From assembly GCA_965227265.1 (NCBI GenBank), contig OZ245738.1, positions 2,480,001 to 2,544,000 of the forward strand: a DNA stretch of 64,000 bases, read 5' to 3'. Source of the stretch: UBA2336 sp965227265. GTDB lineage: Bacteria > Bacteroidota > Bacteroidia > Cytophagales > Cyclobacteriaceae. The translations under genes were made by a program, and so were the position numbers. Position 1 is the stretch's first letter. Every line of letters begins with the position of its first letter. Of the stretch, positions 32,242 through 41,607 are shown in pieces. Below the pieces are notes generated by a model. The model was not told the DNA's origin. It did no database searches and worked only from the letters and a program-made list of their open reading frames with translations.

Positions 32242-32931
32242 TTAATTAAGGGCAAACTTATACCCCACTCCTTTCACGGTAGTGATGTAATCTTCACCAA
32301 TCTTCTCACGAACCTTACGGATATGCACGTCAACGGTTCTAGCGAGAACATAAACGTCCGAGCCCCAGATGTTTTGCAGCAGATCTTCGCGACTAAAAAC
32401 CTTGTTCGGATTCTGCGCCAGGAAGTAGAGCAATTCAAATTCCTTTTTCGGAAGGTTTATCTCGCGTGTGCCTATCTTAATTGTATAACTGGTGCGGTCA
32501 ATCGTCAAATCACCAATGGTAATGGAGCTGGCTGCACTTACTTTTTTATTATCTCTTCTGAACAATGCGCTGATACGGCTCATTAACGCGCGCGGCTTGA
32601 TGGGTTTGTTAATGTAATCATCTGCACCCACGTCAAACGCAGCTACTTCAGAATATTCTTCCGAACGCGCGGTAAGGAACACGATAAAAGTTTTCTGAAG
32701 TTCTGGAATCTCGCGCAATAAGCGACAGGTTTCCACACCATCCATCTTCGGCATCATGATGTCGAGCAGCACAAGATCAGGATGAAATTTCTTGGCAATA
32801 TCCACTGCCTTGAAACCATCGCTAGCGGTCTTTACTTCGTATCCTGTTTTTTCGAGATTGTATTTGAGAAGCTCCTGAATTGGCTCTTCATCATCCACAA
32901 CAAGCACTTTGTGAACGGGCTTGTTTGCCAT
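32242..32931 (-). CDS. phoB: Response regulator, OmpR/PhoB family
   Basis: The protein has 229 residues. The receiver domain has acidic D13 and D14, phospho-acceptor D57 (LVLLDIMMPKMDG), FLTARSEE with the conserved Thr, and the Lys in YINKPIKPR. The C-terminal winged helix (from about 130) has NLPKKEFELLYFLAQNPNKV, then FSREDLLQNIWG, and ends with VRKVREKIGEDYITTVKGVG. It is a DNA-binding transcription regulator partnered with the kinase downstream. A phosphate-starvation role is suggested by similarity only; no pst genes adjoin it. Confidence 0.87.
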   Translation of the reverse strand: MANKPVHKVLVVDDEEPIQELLKYNLEKTGYEVKTASDGFKAVDIAKKFHPDLVLLDIMMPKMDGVETCRLLREIPELQKTFIVFLTARSEEYSEVAAFDVGADDYINKPIKPRALMSRISALFRRDNKKVSAASSITIGDLTIDRTSYTIKIGTREINLPKKEFELLYFLAQNPNKVFSREDLLQNIWGSDVYVLARTVDVHIRKVREKIGEDYITTVKGVGYKFALN

Positions 32932-32950
32932 AGATTCTTTTCGTTTGGTA

Positions 32951-32958
32951 CAAAGGTA
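32951..32958 (-). promoter_or_regulatory. Possible -7 element (TACCTTTG) of the two-component operon
   Basis: The reverse strand has TACCTTTG, a TAnnTTTG match, 20-27 bases before the regulator start. No clear -33 TTTG was found. Confidence 0.4.
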
Positions 32959-33067
32959 GGTAAAAGGCGCGGTTTAGGAACCCGATGTTAACATCTTAAC
33001 AATTCCTTAATTCCGGCAACGATTTCACATTTGGTAGAGACGTGAAATTTGCATCTCCAACTCATCA

Positions 33068-34117
33068 TCATAAAAACGGGTGCTTCTTTTTATGGTAAAG
33101 AATGTAGGATTTCAGGTCGCCTCCAAAGGTTTTATTCATGTCATCCCAAAAAACCTCCTGCTGGGATTGGTAGCGTTTCATGTTAATAAAATAAGTATTG
33201 TTGGGCAGACGCTCTTTAAATCGTTCGGAGGGTTTTTTATTAATGGAGAGCGAAAGTGTGTCCAGTGAAAAGACAATTTTTTGAATAGCTGCTTTTTTCA
33301 ACGCAAGCTTTTGATCAACCGGATCATTTTCTTTCATCGTATTGTATACGCTGTCAAGCATCTCCGTGCCGCGAAGCATATGCTCACTGTATTTTGTGAA
33401 ATCCAAATCTTCTCCTACATAGGTTACATATTCTTTTGAATCCCTTCCATGTGTGGAGATTAAGAATTGCTCCGCTCCCCGATCACCGATGAAGGTGGCT
33501 AGGTTTTCATTAAAGTCAATACTGTCTTTTACGAAAATCGTAGCATGTACCATTTCATGAATGATGAGATTAGCCAGATCGCCTTCACCTCGTTCAAGCA
33601 TTTTACTCAAGATCGGATCAGTAAACCAACCGAGTGTTGACCAGCCACCCGGGTTACGAATGCTTGTGTCCCATCCTTCTTTATCTAACTCATCGCGAAG
33701 TTTAATGGCCCGGTCTTTATTAAAGAATCCTTTATAGGGTACCGATCCAACAATCGGAAAATCCCATTCCTTTGCTTTAAACTGAAAAGGTTCACATGCT
33801 GTTACGACCCACATCAGCTCTTCGCCTTTTTGATCGTAAAGCGTTTTATAATTTTTGGTGTCTTTTAGTCCGAGCGAATCGATGGCATATTTTCTCACCT
33901 GTTCAATCAGAACGAGTTTAGCTTTAAGTGAATCCGGAAAGTTCGGGTCTTTCATTACCTCTTCTACAGGTCGAGCATTCCAGACAATGTTAAGCTGACC
34001 TTTTCCCTGCCGGAGGCCGTACACAACAAGTTCCCAATAAATGGCCACAAGAATGATCAGCACGGCCAGTAAGGCGAGCAATGTACGTTTGATGATCTTA
34101 CCGGTTCTTTTTTGCAT
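33068..34117 (-). CDS. Membrane-anchored zinc aminopeptidase (PF10023-like)
   Basis: The protein has 349 residues. One N-terminal membrane anchor (10-32, LLALLAVLIILVAIYWELVV) is followed by an extracytoplasmic domain. The zinc motif HEMVHATIF lies at about 188 and the downstream glutamate in NENLATFIGDRG, as in gluzincins. RNPGGWSTLGWFTDPILSKM precedes it, a signature of the putative aminopeptidase family. Substrate is unknown. Its first 20 bases overlap the end of the outer-membrane protein gene upstream, so the two are one operon. Confidence 0.8.
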   Translation of the reverse strand: MQKRTGKIIKRTLLALLAVLIILVAIYWELVVYGLRQGKGQLNIVWNARPVEEVMKDPNFPDSLKAKLVLIEQVRKYAIDSLGLKDTKNYKTLYDQKGEELMWVVTACEPFQFKAKEWDFPIVGSVPYKGFFNKDRAIKLRDELDKEGWDTSIRNPGGWSTLGWFTDPILSKMLERGEGDLANLIIHEMVHATIFVKDSIDFNENLATFIGDRGAEQFLISTHGRDSKEYVTYVGEDLDFTKYSEHMLRGTEMLDSVYNTMKENDPVDQKLALKKAAIQKIVFSLDTLSLSINKKPSERFKERLPNNTYFINMKRYQSQQEVFWDDMNKTFGGDLKSYILYHKKKHPFL

Positions 34118-35219
34118 TCAGGAGAAAGAAACGTTCCGAAAAATTAAGGTATAATCCGAACGAATACTCAAGCTCGGAAGCATACGTATCATAAAACGGT
34201 TCAGCCCGGGCTGTTAGTGTGAGACCGTCTGCAACTTTTAAATCGTACAGAAACCGAAGCATAAAAAACTCCCGATTCTCATCTACACGTAATGGGTATT
34301 GATCGTTCACTGACGGATAAAGCGGACTTCCTTGAATTGTCATGAACTTATCACCTTGCCAGTAGCTGCCCATTACCGTTAGGCCGATGTTTGTTTTAAT
34401 ATAAGGGTTTACATAAAAGCCAATCCCATCTTCATTGAATGCAGGCGTATTAGCATTTGTGTTGGAACTAGTTGCATACAATTTTAAACCCCAACCTTTA
34501 ATGAAATTAGAACCACTTCCTTCCAGTGTCAATCCGCCTGTCATATTGTAACGCGTGATAACTTCGTTGTCAACTATATCAATTTGTCCGCCTTGGTGTG
34601 CTACAACGAGTTGCAACGGCAGATCAACATGTACGTTACCAAACGTAAACAACGTCTTGTTGAATGAAATCCCTGCAGTAAATCGTTCCGGCTCGTTGCT
34701 GCTGGCGTAGATCATTTTCTGCCAGTCTATCCAAGCATCCAGGAAAAGGCCATCGCCTTTCATCCAAACCACTTGTGCTCCATTCTCCAGTCGGTTGTTA
34801 AGTACTCGCTCAAAGTCGTAAAGCGGCTCGATGAGGCGGTGGTGAAGGCTGCCTTCCAACGTTCCAAAAATAAAGTTGAAATTGTTATTCCTGATCTTCA
34901 GCGAGAGCGTAGGCTTTACATCTGAATACTCATCGTTGCCGAAATCTTTTTGTACATATACACCTGCATCCAACCGAACATTCTTCGAAATGTTGTAAGA
35001 CAAATACGGGTTTAACTGATAGCCAAACAGTGTATAACCCTCAACTGTAGTATCGAAAAACTCATTGTCTTTTACGAAGCCAAGCATGTTGATGCCCAGA
35101 AAAAGTTTGTTGGAATCAGCAGGCTCGACAGCCATGCGCTGCTCGAAAGCACGATTGTCAAGCTGCGCTGAGACAGCTATTGGAATGAATAGAAGAAAGA
35201 CTAAAAATGACTTTTTCAT
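34098..35219 (-). CDS. Outer-membrane beta-barrel protein
   Basis: The protein has 373 residues from MKKSFLVFLLFIPIAVSAQL at 35219. The frame is open to 35336 but the added stretch is not protein-like. After the signal peptide there are many amphipathic strands (NVRLDAGVYVQKDFGNDEYS, FNFIFGTLEGSLHHRLIEPL, YSFGLYLNFSERFFLLNAKK). This is typical of a 14-18 strand barrel. The ligand is unknown. It is the first gene of a pair with the metallopeptidase and is divergent from recA. Confidence 0.65.
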   Translation of the reverse strand: MKKSFLVFLLFIPIAVSAQLDNRAFEQRMAVEPADSNKLFLGINMLGFVKDNEFFDTTVEGYTLFGYQLNPYLSYNISKNVRLDAGVYVQKDFGNDEYSDVKPTLSLKIRNNNFNFIFGTLEGSLHHRLIEPLYDFERVLNNRLENGAQVVWMKGDGLFLDAWIDWQKMIYASSNEPERFTAGISFNKTLFTFGNVHVDLPLQLVVAHQGGQIDIVDNEVITRYNMTGGLTLEGSGSNFIKGWGLKLYATSSNTNANTPAFNEDGIGFYVNPYIKTNIGLTVMGSYWQGDKFMTIQGSPLYPSVNDQYPLRVDENREFFMLRFLYDLKVADGLTLTARAEPFYDTYASELEYSFGLYLNFSERFFLLNAKKNR

Positions 35220-35364
35220 GCAATTGGACGCAATATAGGCATGGAAAACTCGTCCGCAACAACTCTGACAACTACTGTCACGGATTTTTAAGAGGCTTTT
35301 TATTACGCTTTGCAATGCCGTATTTTGATTCATCATTTAAACACGTAACAACGACAATAGCTAT

Positions 35365-36477
35365 ATGAGTGACGCAAAAGAAAAGATCAAAGCCCTGCAG
35401 CTAACCATTGACAAGCTGGAAAAAACCTACGGCAAGGGAACCGTAATGAAGTTGAGCGATGAAAAGGTAGTAGACATTGCCTCGATCTCAACCGGATCAG
35501 TCGGCCTGGACATTGCCTTGGGTATTGGTGGTATCCCGCGTGGCCGGGTAACTGAAATTTACGGTCCGGAATCTTCGGGTAAAACAACGCTTACGCTGCA
35601 CATGATTGCTGAAGCACAACGCAAGGGCGGAATGGCAGCATTCATTGATGCGGAGCATGCGTTCGACAGAGCGTATGCTGAGAAGCTGGGCATTGATTGC
35701 GAGAACTTGTTGATCTCTCAACCCGACAACGGTGAGCAGGCACTGGAAATTGCTGATCATTTAATCCGTTCAGGCGCAATTGATATTATCGTAATTGACT
35801 CGGTAGCCGCACTTGTTCCTAAGAGCGAGCTCGAAGGTGAAATGGGCGACAGCAAGATGGGCTTGCACGCACGTTTGATGTCACAAGCGTTACGGAAGCT
35901 TACGGGTACGATCAGCAAAACCGGTTGTGCATGTATTTTCATCAACCAGCTTCGCGAGAAGATTGGGGTGATGTTCGGTAACCCGGAAACAACAACCGGT
36001 GGTAATGCCTTGAAGTTTTATGCATCTGTTCGGTTGGATATCCGCAGAATCGGGCAGATTAAAGAAGATGCTGATAACATTACCGGTAACCGCGTGAAAG
36101 TGAAAGTGGTGAAGAACAAAGTAGCACCTCCATTTAAAGTGGTTGAGTTCGACATTATGTACGGAAGAGGTATTTCCAAATCAGGTGAGATTGTTGACTT
36201 AGGTGTTGAGCTGAATGTGATCCAGAAATCGGGTTCATGGTTCTCGTATAGTGGTAATAAACTTGGACAAGGCCGCGATGCCGTGAAACAGTTGATCGAA
36301 GATACTCCGGAGCTGATGGAAGAGCTGGAGAAAAGAATCAAAGACAGCTTAGACAGCGCCAAACAAACACTTGAGTTGGCAGCCGATGAACGGAAAGCTG
36401 AACGTGCGGAGAAAGCTGAAAAGTCTGAGAAGGTTGAAAAAACAGAGAAGACTGAAAAAGTAAAAGAGAAAGTTTAG
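35365..36477 (+). CDS. recA: Recombinase RecA
   Basis: The protein has 370 residues. The Walker A motif GPESSGKT lies at 67-74, Walker B is IDIIVIDSVAALVPK, and loop L2 is NQLREKIGVMFGNPETTTGG. It forms filaments on single-stranded DNA for strand exchange and SOS induction. The C-terminal 30 residues are unusual: alternating Lys/Glu (ERKAERAEKAEKSEK, then VEKTEKTEKVKEKV) rather than the net-acidic tail of E. coli RecA. It is transcribed alone and ends at a strong terminator. Confidence 0.98.
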   Translation: MSDAKEKIKALQLTIDKLEKTYGKGTVMKLSDEKVVDIASISTGSVGLDIALGIGGIPRGRVTEIYGPESSGKTTLTLHMIAEAQRKGGMAAFIDAEHAFDRAYAEKLGIDCENLLISQPDNGEQALEIADHLIRSGAIDIIVIDSVAALVPKSELEGEMGDSKMGLHARLMSQALRKLTGTISKTGCACIFINQLREKIGVMFGNPETTTGGNALKFYASVRLDIRRIGQIKEDADNITGNRVKVKVVKNKVAPPFKVVEFDIMYGRGISKSGEIVDLGVELNVIQKSGSWFSYSGNKLGQGRDAVKQLIEDTPELMEELEKRIKDSLDSAKQTLELAADERKAERAEKAEKSEKVEKTEKTEKVKEKV

Positions 36478-36500
36478 GTTAGTAAATAAAGTTTTAAGTT

Positions 36501-36532
36501 AAAAAGCCTCCTCAATTCGGGAGGCTTTTTTA
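36501..36532. terminator. Bidirectional intrinsic terminator after recA
   Basis: AAAAAGCCTCC (36501-36511) pairs with GGAGGCTTTTT (36520-36530) around an 8-base loop, with flanking A and T runs. It serves recA and the convergent T9SS substrate gene. Confidence 0.9.
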
Positions 36533-38662
36533 TTTGACGATCAACTTACGAATAAGTGTTTCAGCTTTTGATGAAAGCTTAAGCACATATATACCTGTTC
36601 CTAAATTTTCAGGCAATGTTATCGTAACACCGAATTCTGAAGAGTATACTCCTGCTATCAGCTTAATAGTTTTACCTGTCATATCAACAAGTGTCAAGTC
36701 AACAGGTTTTTCGTTTTGAATTCCTTCTAGCCGGATAGTAAGGGATTTACCAACAACGGGATTAGGATAAATTTGAAGTTTATTTCCTTCAAGCAGTTCC
36801 GATCCGGTTACAATTCCATACTCAAATATTTCATCTGAAACGGCTTCACCGGCTGGAGTAACGACAGCAATCGTTCCCGAGGAGCCTGCAGCGATTACCG
36901 CAGATATCTGTGTGTCACTAAGAACTGTAAAAGAGGCTACATTCGTACCGGCAAAGCTCACACCGGTTGTATGTGTAAAATTTGATCCCGAAATCACTAC
37001 AACCTGGCCAGCTGTTCCTTTTATAGGATTGAAAGATGTAACCGCAGGAACATCAATAAAAGTAAATCCTTCCAATGAATAAGTTCCCCGTGGTGAAGCA
37101 ACGCTCAGATTTCCGCTCGTTGTATTTCCAACAATCGCATTAATTTCACTATCCGACACAATTGAGAACGAACTTGCCGGTGTACCTCCTATAGAAACTT
37201 CAGTAACCGCTGAAAGGTATTCTCCCTGAATGTTAACGGATGTATTAGCAGGCGCTATAAGCGGACCAAATGATTTTACGAAAGGTTCACCCACTTGATT
37301 CCGAGTTACATAAAGATCCGGACTAACCGTTGCAATATCCGGCTTGCCATCATGATCAAAATCAGTTAAAAGTGAGGCGAAAAAAAAGTTGAGTCCTGAA
37401 AGGTACAGAGCCTTAAATAGCGGATCACCAACAGTCGAAATATTTTCCATCGAAAATGAATTGTTCCCTAATAACATTAGATCAATTTTTCCGTCCCCAT
37501 TAAAATCTGATGGATAAGAAAAGCTCCCTTCTACAGAGGTTTGATTGTGTACTTCCGGAACAAATGATATATCACCTGCAGCCTCACTTACATTTCGGGC
37601 AATTGCAACTTTGTTTACATCATCAATATAACCACTCAAGACAACATCCGGTTTACCGTCTGTATCGACATCCATAAATTGTGCATTGCGAGTATCCGGC
37701 AGATCAAGCGAATGCCGGACGGCCGATACAGATCCTGCAGCACTTGTATTGCGAAAACAGAAAGTCTTATGCAAGTAAGTATTTACCAGTACATCCGGCT
37801 TATTATCACCATCAGCATCTCCGATAGAAAGACCACCGATAGAACCAACTTCGAAAGTTACGGGATCAGCAAAAGAATGTGTGGTACCATTCACAAGATG
37901 CCTGTAAACGAACATATCTTCTGAACCTGCACAAATAATGTCACCCAATCCATCCTGATCCCAATCCACCCATTTTGGCGAATCCTGAAATTCTTTGAGT
38001 TCAATTTCTATTGGTGTGGCAAATAATATCGTTCCTTCTGTTGAGATATTCCGAAACCAAATCACAGCTTTGAAGTGAAAAAGAAGTATGTCAATTAATC
38101 CATCATTGTCAACATCAGCAACAATTTCCTCAAGTCCGCCTTCGAATGAAATGTCGGTAACATCAAATGAAATCGTATTACCAATCGTAGTGTTACGATA
38201 AACTGAAAGTTTATTAACACCTGCATACCAGGTTACCAAGTCTGTTTTACCATCGCCATTAAAGTCAGCTTTATCAATATTCCTGACAATAGCATCTTCT
38301 TCATCAAATTTTACAGGATTACGGAAAGCTGATAAGCGTATGCTATCACCTCCCGAAAATACAGGATGAAATGGTTTAGTTGACCAGGCAGTTAATCCAT
38401 TTGTTGTGACGGAAATCGGATGATAGTCGGCACCGGGTGGTACAGTAATCGTTAAGGTTGTGGTTGTTGCGTCCGTAACGGTTGCGCGAACAGCTCCAAA
38501 ATAAACGATGTTACCTGATTCCGTTGCACTAAAATTGTTTCCGATAATAGTAACCGTTGCACCAACCGTTGAGCTTTGCGGACCAAATGATTCGATCGAA
38601 GGTTGAGCAATGCATACGCTTGTTATGCATACCAGCGCAGCAAGGCATAGTAATTTGTTCAT
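36530..38662 (-). CDS. Secreted IPT/TIG and FG-GAP repeat protein with T9SS sorting domain
   Basis: The protein has 710 residues. A signal peptide (MNKLLCLAALVCITSVCIAQ) precedes an IPT/TIG domain (PSIESFGPQSSTVGATVTI). FG-GAP/VCBS repeats follow at about 115-460, with calcium-binding-type motifs such as DFNGDGKTD, DVDNDGLID, DWDQDGLGD, DADGDNKPD, DVDTDGKPD and DFDHDGKPD. Two more IPT/TIG domains come next (VKSFGPLIAP, VTSFNPIKGT). A C-terminal type A sorting domain begins at LQIYPNPVVG and ends KAETLIRKLIVK. It is exported by the type IX system and probably attached at the surface, with a likely adhesive or binding role. Confidence 0.9.
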   Translation of the reverse strand: MNKLLCLAALVCITSVCIAQPSIESFGPQSSTVGATVTIIGNNFSATESGNIVYFGAVRATVTDATTTTLTITVPPGADYHPISVTTNGLTAWSTKPFHPVFSGGDSIRLSAFRNPVKFDEEDAIVRNIDKADFNGDGKTDLVTWYAGVNKLSVYRNTTIGNTISFDVTDISFEGGLEEIVADVDNDGLIDILLFHFKAVIWFRNISTEGTILFATPIEIELKEFQDSPKWVDWDQDGLGDIICAGSEDMFVYRHLVNGTTHSFADPVTFEVGSIGGLSIGDADGDNKPDVLVNTYLHKTFCFRNTSAAGSVSAVRHSLDLPDTRNAQFMDVDTDGKPDVVLSGYIDDVNKVAIARNVSEAAGDISFVPEVHNQTSVEGSFSYPSDFNGDGKIDLMLLGNNSFSMENISTVGDPLFKALYLSGLNFFFASLLTDFDHDGKPDIATVSPDLYVTRNQVGEPFVKSFGPLIAPANTSVNIQGEYLSAVTEVSIGGTPASSFSIVSDSEINAIVGNTTSGNLSVASPRGTYSLEGFTFIDVPAVTSFNPIKGTAGQVVVISGSNFTHTTGVSFAGTNVASFTVLSDTQISAVIAAGSSGTIAVVTPAGEAVSDEIFEYGIVTGSELLEGNKLQIYPNPVVGKSLTIRLEGIQNEKPVDLTLVDMTGKTIKLIAGVYSSEFGVTITLPENLGTGIYVLKLSSKAETLIRKLIVK

Positions 38663-38731
38663 CGCAGGTAGAATACTTCTCTAAAGTAATTGATTAACCT
38701 TTACAATCTGATACACAAAAGTAGATTTTTG

Positions 38732-39991
38732 CTATGTCGCACGAATAGCAGCCACCGGATCGAGTCTTGCCGCAAGAGCAGCGGGAACAATTCCGGCAAT
38801 CAATCCGATGATACTGGATACGGTAAGTCCCAAGACAATATTCTTAATCGTGAGTGTAACTACCAGGTCGCCCATAGGAATGAGTGTGATCAGGTACACG
38901 AAGAACAAACCTGCCAGCCCTCCGATCAAGCTTAAAAAGATTGCTTCAAACAAAAATTGAAACAGTATGAAGTAGTTCTTTGCACCCAACGATTTCTGCA
39001 ATCCAATAATGCTTGTGCGTTCCTTCACGGAAACAAACATGATGTTTGCAATTCCGAAGCCACCCACCAACATCGAGAAACCACCAATTACCCAGCCGGC
39101 CAATCCAACTACATCGAACAAACTGCCAATCGCATTCGCAATTGCTTCCGGACGGTTCATAACAAAGTTATCTTTATCGGTTGGTCGCAAGCCTCTACGT
39201 ATTCTTAAGAAACCACGCACTTCATTTTCAAGTTCTACCAAGCCAACATCGTAATCGTAACCTTTGATACCGATACGCGAACCTGATTCACTCCACAGTC
39301 CAGTACCGGTCTGATAAAGTCTTCTGAAATTATTATACGGAATAACTACATTATAATCACTGCTTGAAAAGCCCATGAAGCTCTGGCCTTCACGTTTTAC
39401 AACAGCAATAACCATGTACTTGAGATTCTTTATTTTGACGTATTGACCGATTGGTTCCTCACCATTCGGAAATAATGCATTGGCTACCTCAAACCCGATG
39501 ATCGCCACACTTCTTCCGCCTTCGAGTTCTTCGGCAGTAAAGTACCGACCCTTCTCAACGTTTACTTCAAAAATTTTATCATAGCCCTCACTTCCACCTA
39601 CCAGCCTAACCTGGCCAATGCTATTGCTGTTACGTTTAATGAGTTGATTTCCCTTACCCGCAAAAATTGCAATGCTGCTGCTGTATTTAAGATTGGCTTC
39701 CAGAAATTTAAATTCACTATACGAAGCGTGCGGCCTCCGCATGTATTCCCACCACTTCCATTCCCCATCCGCGATAAAGGGCCATTTTTCGACATAGATT
39801 ACGCTGCTTCCAAGAAAATTAAGGCTGTCCTTGATGTTCTTCTCGAGCGAATCCACCAGCGTTAGCACGGAAATGATTGCAAAAATCCCGATTGTGACGC
39901 CCAGAAGCGACAAAATCGTGCGTAACAAATTTGATTTCAGGGCTTTGCCGGCAAACCTAAGGCTTTCAAAAATCTGGCGCAGGGTATACAT
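38732..39991 (-). CDS. ABC transporter permease, MacB/FtsX family
   Basis: The protein has 419 residues. It has the layout of MacB-type permeases: one N-terminal membrane segment (LRTILSLLGVTIGIFAIISV), a large periplasmic domain (60-290), then three C-terminal segments, ending AARLDPVAAIRAT, the usual coupling end. Such proteins act with an ATPase as mechanotransmission pumps for lipoproteins, peptides or siderophores. The ATPase gene is not adjacent here. The gene is divergent from queA. Confidence 0.88.
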   Translation of the reverse strand: MYTLRQIFESLRFAGKALKSNLLRTILSLLGVTIGIFAIISVLTLVDSLEKNIKDSLNFLGSSVIYVEKWPFIADGEWKWWEYMRRPHASYSEFKFLEANLKYSSSIAIFAGKGNQLIKRNSNSIGQVRLVGGSEGYDKIFEVNVEKGRYFTAEELEGGRSVAIIGFEVANALFPNGEEPIGQYVKIKNLKYMVIAVVKREGQSFMGFSSSDYNVVIPYNNFRRLYQTGTGLWSESGSRIGIKGYDYDVGLVELENEVRGFLRIRRGLRPTDKDNFVMNRPEAIANAIGSLFDVVGLAGWVIGGFSMLVGGFGIANIMFVSVKERTSIIGLQKSLGAKNYFILFQFLFEAIFLSLIGGLAGLFFVYLITLIPMGDLVVTLTIKNIVLGLTVSSIIGLIAGIVPAALAARLDPVAAIRAT

Positions 39992-40132
39992 CAGTACTTC
40001 TTAACGGGGTTATTTGCTTTAAGTTAGTCGACCTGACTCCTTAGTAATTACGGAATTCAGACTTAAAACCGCCCTTATTTGTTACAGCCGCTAAAATAGC
40101 AGGTGTAACTTCGCAAATCTCAACTATTGCCT

Positions 40133-40140
40133 TATTTTTG
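40133..40140 (+). promoter_or_regulatory. Possible -7 element (TATTTTTG) of queA
   Basis: TATTTTTG matches TAnnTTTG and lies 94 bases upstream of the queA start. A -33 TTTG is not evident. The leader between has no recognisable preQ1 riboswitch. Confidence 0.35.
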
Positions 40141-40233
40141 CAGCCTTAAAAAAAATTACCCTTCATTGGGCATACTTTGCTTTCAAAAAACGGAACTGTT
40201 GCCCGTAAGCAGCAGCTAAGTAAAAAATAAAAC

Positions 40234-41280
40234 ATGAAGCTATCCGAGTTTAAATTCGAAATCCCTAACAATCTTATCGCCCTGCGCCCTGCGGAAAACC
40301 GTGACGAATCCCGTCTGATGGTTTTACACAAAGACTCAGGCAAAATCGAGCACAAAGTTTTTAAAGATGTTGTAAACTATTTTGAAGAAGGTGATATCAT
40401 GGTCGGCAACGATACGATGGTATTCCCGGCACGCCTTTATGGCCGCAAAGAAAAGACCGGTGCAAAAATTGAAGTTTTTTTGCTGCGCGAGCTCAATGCA
40501 GAAATGCATTTATGGGATGTGCTGGTAGATCCGGCCCGTAAAATCCGGGTAGGCAACAAACTCTATTTTGGTAATGGTGATTTAGTTGCTGAAGTTATTG
40601 ACAACACAACATCACGCGGAAGAACAATCCGTTTCCTGTTTGATGGTGATGCCGATGCCTTCAATAAAGTAATTGAAACACTCGGTGAAACTCCACTTCC
40701 AAAATACATCAAGCGTAAAATTGAGCCGGAAGATAAAGACCGTTTCCAAACGATCTTCGCAAAAAATAAAGGCGCTGTATCAGCCCCCACTGCCGGACTG
40801 CACTTTACTAAGCAATTGGTGAAACGTCTTCAGATCAAAGGTGTTGATATGTCATTCATCACGCTTCACATTGGATTAGGAACGTTCCGCCAGGTGGACG
40901 TTGAAGATCTGACCAAGCACAAGATGGATTCTGAAAATTTCATCGTTGGGCCTGAGGTAGTAGAAAGAGTAAACAAGGCACTTGATAATAAGAGCCGCGT
41001 GTGTGCGATCGGTACAACTTCTATGCGTGCGCTTGAATCATCGGTATCAGCAGGCAATAGATTAAAAGTAAAAGAAGGCTGGACAGACAAGTTTATTTTC
41101 CCGCCTTATGAATTCAAGATCTGCAATGCGATGATCACAAACTTCCACATGCCCGAATCAACGTTGTTGATGATGGCCGCTGCATTTGGTGGTTTTGATT
41201 TGGTAATGGAAGCCTACAAAGTTGCCAAGAAGGAAAAGTATAAGTTCTTGACGTATGGTGATGCGATGTTGATTGTTTAG
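40234..41280 (+). CDS. queA: S-adenosylmethionine:tRNA ribosyltransferase-isomerase
   Basis: The protein has 348 residues. Family motifs are seen: an N-terminal part close to the usual FDYxLPxxLIAxxP start (LSEFKFEIPNNLIALRPAEN), RDESRLMVL, GDIMVGNDTMVFPARLYGRK, GAVSAPTAGLHFT and TSMRALES, plus FHMPESTLLMMAAAFGG at the end. It adds the cyclopentene ring (from SAM) to preQ1 in tRNA wobble position 34 to make epoxyqueuosine. It is a single gene followed by an inverted repeat that lies at its stop codon. Confidence 0.96.
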   Translation: MKLSEFKFEIPNNLIALRPAENRDESRLMVLHKDSGKIEHKVFKDVVNYFEEGDIMVGNDTMVFPARLYGRKEKTGAKIEVFLLRELNAEMHLWDVLVDPARKIRVGNKLYFGNGDLVAEVIDNTTSRGRTIRFLFDGDADAFNKVIETLGETPLPKYIKRKIEPEDKDRFQTIFAKNKGAVSAPTAGLHFTKQLVKRLQIKGVDMSFITLHIGLGTFRQVDVEDLTKHKMDSENFIVGPEVVERVNKALDNKSRVCAIGTTSMRALESSVSAGNRLKVKEGWTDKFIFPPYEFKICNAMITNFHMPESTLLMMAAAFGGFDLVMEAYKVAKKEKYKFLTYGDAMLIV

Positions 41281-41286
41281 TTATTC

Positions 41287-41334
41287 GTTAATAGTTATCA
41301 GGAAAGCCTTGGCTAATAACTGATAACTATTAAC
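41287..41334. repeat. Inverted repeat, GTTAATAGTTATCAG family (copy 1)
   Basis: GTTAATAGTTATCAG (41287-41301) and CTGATAACTATTAAC (41320-41334) are a perfect 15-bp inverted pair with an 18-base spacer. It lies between convergent genes, six bases after the queA stop, and contains the stop codon of the small membrane protein. The same unit recurs after ettA at 44410-44471. It may act as a terminator hairpin but has no T run. Confidence 0.7.
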
Positions 41335-41584
41335 TCTTCCCATTCTCCAACTTGATTAAGTAGACAAAAAGCGACACTGCTACCGGATAAATTAAGAAGT
41401 AGAGCGTAGAAGGCGGAATGATCCTGATAAAGAATGCAAAAGGAAGAATCAACAAAATGATACCGGCCGTGATAATCACGGCTTTTTTTGTTTTTGGCAG
41501 CGGCTGACGAATTACCGCAAACAGGCTATAGATAAGAAACGTAACAGCAGCCACATTAAATGCCAACACAATGAACCTGACCAT
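41330..41584 (-). CDS. Small integral membrane protein
   Basis: The protein has 84 residues with three hydrophobic segments (FIVLAFNVAAVTFLIYSLFA, AVIITAGIILLILPFAFFI, LYFLIYPVAVSLFVYLI). Charged turns between them fit a real membrane protein. No family is recognised. It is divergent from ispD, with 23 bases between the two start codons, and its stop lies in a dispersed inverted repeat. Confidence 0.65.
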   Translation of the reverse strand: MVRFIVLAFNVAAVTFLIYSLFAVIRQPLPKTKKAVIITAGIILLILPFAFFIRIIPPSTLYFLIYPVAVSLFVYLIKLENGKS

Positions 41585-41607
41585 AGAAATTGTATTTTCG
41601 TAAAAAT

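Noticed and set aside
36530..38662. Integrin-like or nuclease function for the FG-GAP protein
   Set aside because: Only repeat domains, IPT/TIG folds and a sorting signal are visible; there are no catalytic motifs.
40141..40233. preQ1 riboswitch before queA
   Set aside because: The leader lacks the conserved preQ1 aptamer features that I could recognise, and a weak GGGCA/TGCCC pairing is not enough.
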